From Ruania alkalisoli (GTDB lineage Bacteria; Actinomycetota; Actinomycetes; Actinomycetales; Beutenbergiaceae), in assembly GCF_014960965.1 (NCBI RefSeq), contig NZ_CP063169.1, positions 1,769,581-1,833,580 of the forward strand: DNA of 64,000 bases, given 5' to 3'. The notes below the pieces were generated by a model. The model ran no database searches, was not told where the DNA came from, and was given only the letters and a program-made list of their open reading frames with translations. How positions within the stretch are numbered: the stretch's first letter is position 1; each line of letters begins with the position of its first letter. This document shows positions 60,336 to 64,000 of this stretch, in pieces. The translations under genes and the position numbers were made by a program.

Positions 60336-63300
60336 ATGGCAGCCGATTTCGTCCACCTGCACGTGCACACCGAGTATTCGATGCTGGACGGAGCGGCCCG
60401 CCTGGACGATCTGTTCTCCGAAGCCCAGCGCCTGGGGCAGAGCGCGGTGGCGATCACCGACCACGGCTACCTGTTCGGGGCCTACGACTTCTGGTCCAAG
60501 GCACGCAAGTACGGAATCAAGCCGATCATCGGCGTCGAGGCCTACGTGACCCCGGGGACGAGCCGGTTCGACAAGACCCGCGTGCGATGGGGTGAGGCCG
60601 ATCAGGCCGGCGACGACGTGTCCGCCCGGGGTGCGTACACGCACATGACGATCCTCGCCAAGGACACCCCGGGGATGCACAACCTGTTCCGGATGAGCTC
60701 TCTGGCTTCGCTGGAGGGGCAGCTGGGCAAGTGGCCGCGGATGGACCGCGAGCTGCTGGAGACCTACAGCAAGGGGCTGATTGCCACCACAGGATGTCCC
60801 TCGGGTGAGGTGCAGGTCCGCCTGCGCCTGGGCCAGTACGAGGAAGCGGTCCGGGCGGCGGGCGAGCTGCAGGACATCTTCGGCAAGGAGAACTACTACG
60901 TCGAGCTGATGGATCACGGGCTCGACATCGAGCGCCGGGTCACTCAGGATTTGCTGCGGCTGGCCAAAGAGATCAACGCCCCACTGCTGGCCACGAACGA
61001 CCTGCACTACACCAAGCACGAGGACGCCCACGCCCACGAGGCCCTGCTGTGCGTGCAGTCAGGGTCGACGCTGGAGGAGCCGACCTACGATCAGGGCGGG
61101 AAGCGGTTCGCTTTCGGCGGCAGCGGCTACTACCTGAAGTCCGCCGAGGAGATGCGCGAGCTGTTCGCCGAGTTCCCCGAGGCCTGCGACAACACCCTGC
61201 GGGTGGCCGAGCAGTGTGAGGTGGCCTTCACGGAGGAGGTGGGCCGGTACATGCCCCACTACCCGGTGCCGGAGGGGGAGGATGAGGTCTCCACCTTCGT
61301 CAAGGCAGTCGAGGTGGGGCTGCAGGAGCGGTACGGCGGCGTCGTGCCGGAGGCCTCGCGCAAGCAGGCCGAGTACGAGATCGAGGTGATCACCGGTAAG
61401 GGATACGCCGGGTACTACCTCGTGGTCGCCGACTTCATCAACTGGGCCAAGGAGAACGGTATCCGGGTGGGTCCGGGCCGTGGGTCCGGGGCCGGGTCGA
61501 TCGCCGCCTACGCGATGAGCATCACCGAGCTGGACCCGCTCGAGCACGGCCTGATCTTCGAGCGCTTCCTCAACCCCGAACGCGAGTCGATGCCGGACTT
61601 CGATATCGACTTCGACGAGCGCCGGCGCGGTGAGGTGATCAAGTACGTCAGCGACAAGTACGGCGAGGACAAGGTCACCTACATCGTCACCTACGGCACG
61701 ATCAAGGCCAAGCAGGCCCTCAAGGATGCCTCCCGTGTGCTGGGGTACCCGTTCGCGATGGGAGAGAAGCTCACCAAGGCGATGCCGGCTGCGGTGATGG
61801 GCAAGGACGTCTCCCTGGCAGGCATGTTCGATCCGGAGGACAAGCGATATGCCGAGGCGGATGAGTTCCGATCGGTGGTCAACTCCGACCCTGAGGCACA
61901 GCGGGTGCTGGAGACGGCGCGCGGCCTGGAGAACCTCAAGCGCCAGTGGGGCGTCCACGCGGCGGGTGTGGTGATCGCGAGCGAACCGCTCCTGGACATC
62001 ATCCCGATCATGCGCCGCGAACAGGACGGCGCCGTGATCACCCAGGTGGACTTCCCCGCCGGCGAGGATCTCGGCCTGGTGAAGATGGACTTCCTCGGGC
62101 TGCGCAACCTCACCATCCTCGATGACGCCCTCGACAACATCGTGGTCAACGGCAAGGAACCGGTGCGGGTGGAGGAGCTCACCCTGGACGACCGGGCCAC
62201 CTATGAGCTGCTCGGACGGGGGGAGACGCTCGGTCTCTTCCAGCTCGACGGCGGAGGCATGCGCTCGCTGCTGCGGATGATGAAGCCGGACAACTTCGAG
62301 GACATCTCCGCCGTCGGTGCCCTGTACCGGCCAGGTCCGATGGGTGCGAACTCCCACACCAACTACGCGTTGCGCAAGAACGGCCAGCAGCCGATCACCC
62401 CGATTCACCCTGAGCTTGCCGAACCTCTGGAGTCGATCCTTGGCACCACCTACGGCCTGATCGTCTATCAGGAGCAGGTGATGGAGATCGCGCAGAAGCT
62501 GGCTGGCTACTCGCTCGGCCAAGCCGACCTGCTCCGGCGCGCGATGGGCAAGAAGAAGAAGTCGGTGCTCGATGCCGAGTACACCAACTTCGAGGCCGGG
62601 ATGAAGGCGAACGGCTACTCCGCCAAGGCGGTGAAGACGTTGTGGGAGATCCTGCTGCCGTTCTCCGACTATGCCTTCAACAAGGCCCACTCGGCTGCCT
62701 ATGGTGTCGTCTCCTACTGGACCGCCTTCCTCAAGGCGCACTACCCGGCCGAGTACATGGCCGCCCTGCTGACATCCACGCGCGATGACAAGGACAAGTC
62801 CGCTCTCTACCTGGGTGAGTGCCGGCGGATGCGGATCACGGTGCTGCCGCCGGACGTGAACGATTCGGCCGCGCAGTTCACCCCGGTCGGGGCGGACATC
62901 CGCTTCGGGCTCGCTGCCGTGCGCAACGTGGGTCAGAACGTGGTGGCAGCGATCGCCAAGGCGCGGGAGGAGAAGGGAGCGTTCACCTCCTTCACCGATT
63001 TCCTCGACAAAGTTCCAGCGGTGGTGTGCAACAAGCGCACCATCGAGTCCCTCATCAAGGCAGGAGCGTTCGACTCGCTCGGGCACACCCGCCGTTCACT
63101 GCTGATGATCCACGAGCAGGCGGTCGACGCCGTCATCGGGGTCAAGCGCAAGGAGGCCGAGGGGCAGTTCGATCTGTTCGCCGGGCTCGGTGGTGACGAC
63201 GACGGCGACGGGGCGGGTTCCTCAGGTTTCGCCGTGGAGGTACCGGACCTGCCGGAGTGGGACAAGAAGCAGAAGCTTGCCTTCGAGCGGGAGATGCTCG

Positions 63301-63893
63301 GCCTGTACGTCTCCGATCACCCCCTCTCGGGTATCGAACACGTGCTCACTCAGGCGGCCGACGTCTCCCTCGCCACCCTCACCACCGATGAGACCAGGGC
63401 GGACGGGTCGACGGTCACGATCGCCGGTCTCATCACCTCCCTCCAGCGGAAGATGTCCAAACAGGGCAACCCCTGGGCCGCCGTCACGATCGAGGACATG
63501 GAGGGCTCGGTCGAGGTGATGTTCTTCGGTGAGACCTACCTGGCCTACTCCACGGCGCTCGCTCAGGATCAGGTGGTGGTGGTCAAGGGCCGGATCCGGC
63601 GCAGGGACGAGACGCTCTCGCTCCAGGCGATGGAGGTGACCCTGCCGGACGTGACTGCGGGGGAGTCGGCCCCGGTGACGGTGCGGATCCCCGAGGCTCG
63701 ATGCAGCGAACCCGTGCTCCTGCAGTTGCGGGACGTGCTCTCCACCCACCCCGGGGTCACCGAGGTGCACGTGCGGCTCACATCGCCTGGCCGGGCGACG
63801 GTGATGCGGCTCGAGGACGCGCTCCGCGTGGAACGCACCCCAGCGCTGTTCGGAGATCTGAAGGCGCTTCTGGGGCCGAACTGCCTGGTGTGA
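60336..63893 (+). CDS. dnaE: DNA polymerase III alpha subunit DnaE (DnaE1)
   Basis: 1185 residues, complete. Replicative polymerase. N-terminal PHP domain (FVHLHVHTEYSMLDGAARLDDL, AITDHGYLFGAYDFW), then the PolIII catalytic core with GPGRGSGAGSIAAYA, the palm acids in PDFDIDFDERRRGEVI, VHAAGVVIAS, KMDFLGLRNLTILDD, GLIVYQEQVMEIAQKLAGYS and NKAHSAAYGVVSYWTAF, followed by the helix-hairpin-helix, an internal clamp-binding region (QFDLFAGL) and an OB domain (VTIAGLITSLQRKMSKQGNPWAAVTIEDM). The full PHP histidines suggest that this is the proofreading DnaE1 type. ATG 60336 is set by the -10 spacing and the family start. Confidence 0.98.
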   Translation: MAADFVHLHVHTEYSMLDGAARLDDLFSEAQRLGQSAVAITDHGYLFGAYDFWSKARKYGIKPIIGVEAYVTPGTSRFDKTRVRWGEADQAGDDVSARGAYTHMTILAKDTPGMHNLFRMSSLASLEGQLGKWPRMDRELLETYSKGLIATTGCPSGEVQVRLRLGQYEEAVRAAGELQDIFGKENYYVELMDHGLDIERRVTQDLLRLAKEINAPLLATNDLHYTKHEDAHAHEALLCVQSGSTLEEPTYDQGGKRFAFGGSGYYLKSAEEMRELFAEFPEACDNTLRVAEQCEVAFTEEVGRYMPHYPVPEGEDEVSTFVKAVEVGLQERYGGVVPEASRKQAEYEIEVITGKGYAGYYLVVADFINWAKENGIRVGPGRGSGAGSIAAYAMSITELDPLEHGLIFERFLNPERESMPDFDIDFDERRRGEVIKYVSDKYGEDKVTYIVTYGTIKAKQALKDASRVLGYPFAMGEKLTKAMPAAVMGKDVSLAGMFDPEDKRYAEADEFRSVVNSDPEAQRVLETARGLENLKRQWGVHAAGVVIASEPLLDIIPIMRREQDGAVITQVDFPAGEDLGLVKMDFLGLRNLTILDDALDNIVVNGKEPVRVEELTLDDRATYELLGRGETLGLFQLDGGGMRSLLRMMKPDNFEDISAVGALYRPGPMGANSHTNYALRKNGQQPITPIHPELAEPLESILGTTYGLIVYQEQVMEIAQKLAGYSLGQADLLRRAMGKKKKSVLDAEYTNFEAGMKANGYSAKAVKTLWEILLPFSDYAFNKAHSAAYGVVSYWTAFLKAHYPAEYMAALLTSTRDDKDKSALYLGECRRMRITVLPPDVNDSAAQFTPVGADIRFGLAAVRNVGQNVVAAIAKAREEKGAFTSFTDFLDKVPAVVCNKRTIESLIKAGAFDSLGHTRRSLLMIHEQAVDAVIGVKRKEAEGQFDLFAGLGGDDDGDGAGSSGFAVEVPDLPEWDKKQKLAFEREMLGLYVSDHPLSGIEHVLTQAADVSLATLTTDETRADGSTVTIAGLITSLQRKMSKQGNPWAAVTIEDMEGSVEVMFFGETYLAYSTALAQDQVVVVKGRIRRRDETLSLQAMEVTLPDVTAGESAPVTVRIPEARCSEPVLLQLRDVLSTHPGVTEVHVRLTSPGRATVMRLEDALRVERTPALFGDLKALLGPNCLV

Positions 63894-63896
63894 GCT

Positions 63897-64000
63897 TCAG
63901 GCAGTGACCCGCAGCCTCCGGACGCCGGTGGGAAGGTCGATCTCGATCTCGTCACCGGACACGAGCTGACGGCCCCGGCGGGTCTCCACCTGCCCGTTGA
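63897..64000 (-). CDS. S4-domain RNA-binding protein, C-terminal part (cut by the window edge)
   Basis: The last 33 codons on the minus strand end at TGA (63897-63899) and read NGQVETRRGRQLVSGDEIEI then DLPTGVRRLRVTA. The N-G-x-V-E-x-R-R-G-R-x-L-x-x-G-D pattern is the second half of an S4 RNA-binding domain of the small YbcJ/YaaA type. The start lies beyond the window. Convergent with dnaE, 3 bp apart. Confidence 0.75.
   Translation of the reverse strand, partial: NGQVETRRGRQLVSGDEIEIDLPTGVRRLRVTA

Noticed and set aside
61059-63086. 675-codon minus-strand open frame opposite dnaE
   Set aside because: Shadow of dnaE with low-complexity H/D/L/G content and no domain.

Overview
The window is 64 kb of very GC-rich, densely packed bacterial chromosome. 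The gene set and order are those of an actinobacterium: recA-recX-gluABCD-miaB, lexA-nrdR, DUF3040/mraZ, a dcw cluster ending in sepF-yggT-divIVA, then lspA-rluD-dnaE. There are actinobacterial markers (DUF3046, DUF5302, SAV_6107, TgpA-type transglutaminase, DivIVA/Wag31). I would place it in the Micrococcales, possibly near Ruania, Georgenia or Beutenbergia; the genus is a guess. I see no rRNA, tRNA, CRISPR array, insertion sequence or prophage, so this is core chromosome apart from a DUF222/HNH gene at the left end.

Layout. 1-3.4 kb: 5' end of an Lhr-type helicase, a DUF222-HNH nuclease of the 13E12 type, DUF3046, and a frameshifted GNAT gene. 3.5-7.3 kb: PadR plus HAAS-domain membrane protein, then recA-recX. 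7.4-10.9 kb: gluABCD-type glutamate uptake operon (minus strand). 11-21.3 kb: miaB, AraC and VOC genes, miaA-dapF, an RsmC-like methyltransferase, hflX, a DinG-type helicase and L-lactate dehydrogenase. 21.3-33.3 kb: lexA with a divergent LysM protein and nrdR, aldo/keto reductase, serA, a HelD-type helicase, a PAC2 protein, cold-shock protein, a spermidine-synthase-like protein, a HEPN gene with dinB, and DUF3040. 33.4-37.7 kb: moxR-DUF58-transglutaminase operon (minus). 37.9-57 kb: mraZ-rsmH-ftsL-ftsI-murE-murF-mraY-murD-ftsW-murG-murC-ftsQ-ftsZ-pgeF-sepF-yggT-divIVA-lspA. 57-64 kb: rluD, a GNAT gene, a membrane protein, an aminotransferase, dnaE and an S4-domain protein cut by the window edge.

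How the parts work together. Two circuits can be read from the DNA. The first is an SOS regulon: LexA-type boxes (TCGAAC-N4-GTTCGA with 1-3 mismatches) precede recA, the lexA/LysM divergent pair and a HEPN-dinB operon. The second is cell-wall control: MraZ-type GTGGAG boxes at 10-bp spacing lie in the mraZ promoter and, in the opposite orientation, upstream of the divergent moxR-DUF58-transglutaminase operon, with a third cluster between mraZ and rsmH. Nine genes have a TANNNT hexamer 6-8 nt before the start codon, which predicts leaderless mRNAs.

The oddest structure is at the mraY/murD junction. The other closely packed junctions around it overlap as ATGA, but here two 87-bp in-frame tandem units, each with an identical 71-bp core bounded by TGATCCC/GGGATCA, sit between the mraY stop and the conserved start of MurD. 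They would add 58 residues to MurD if translated.
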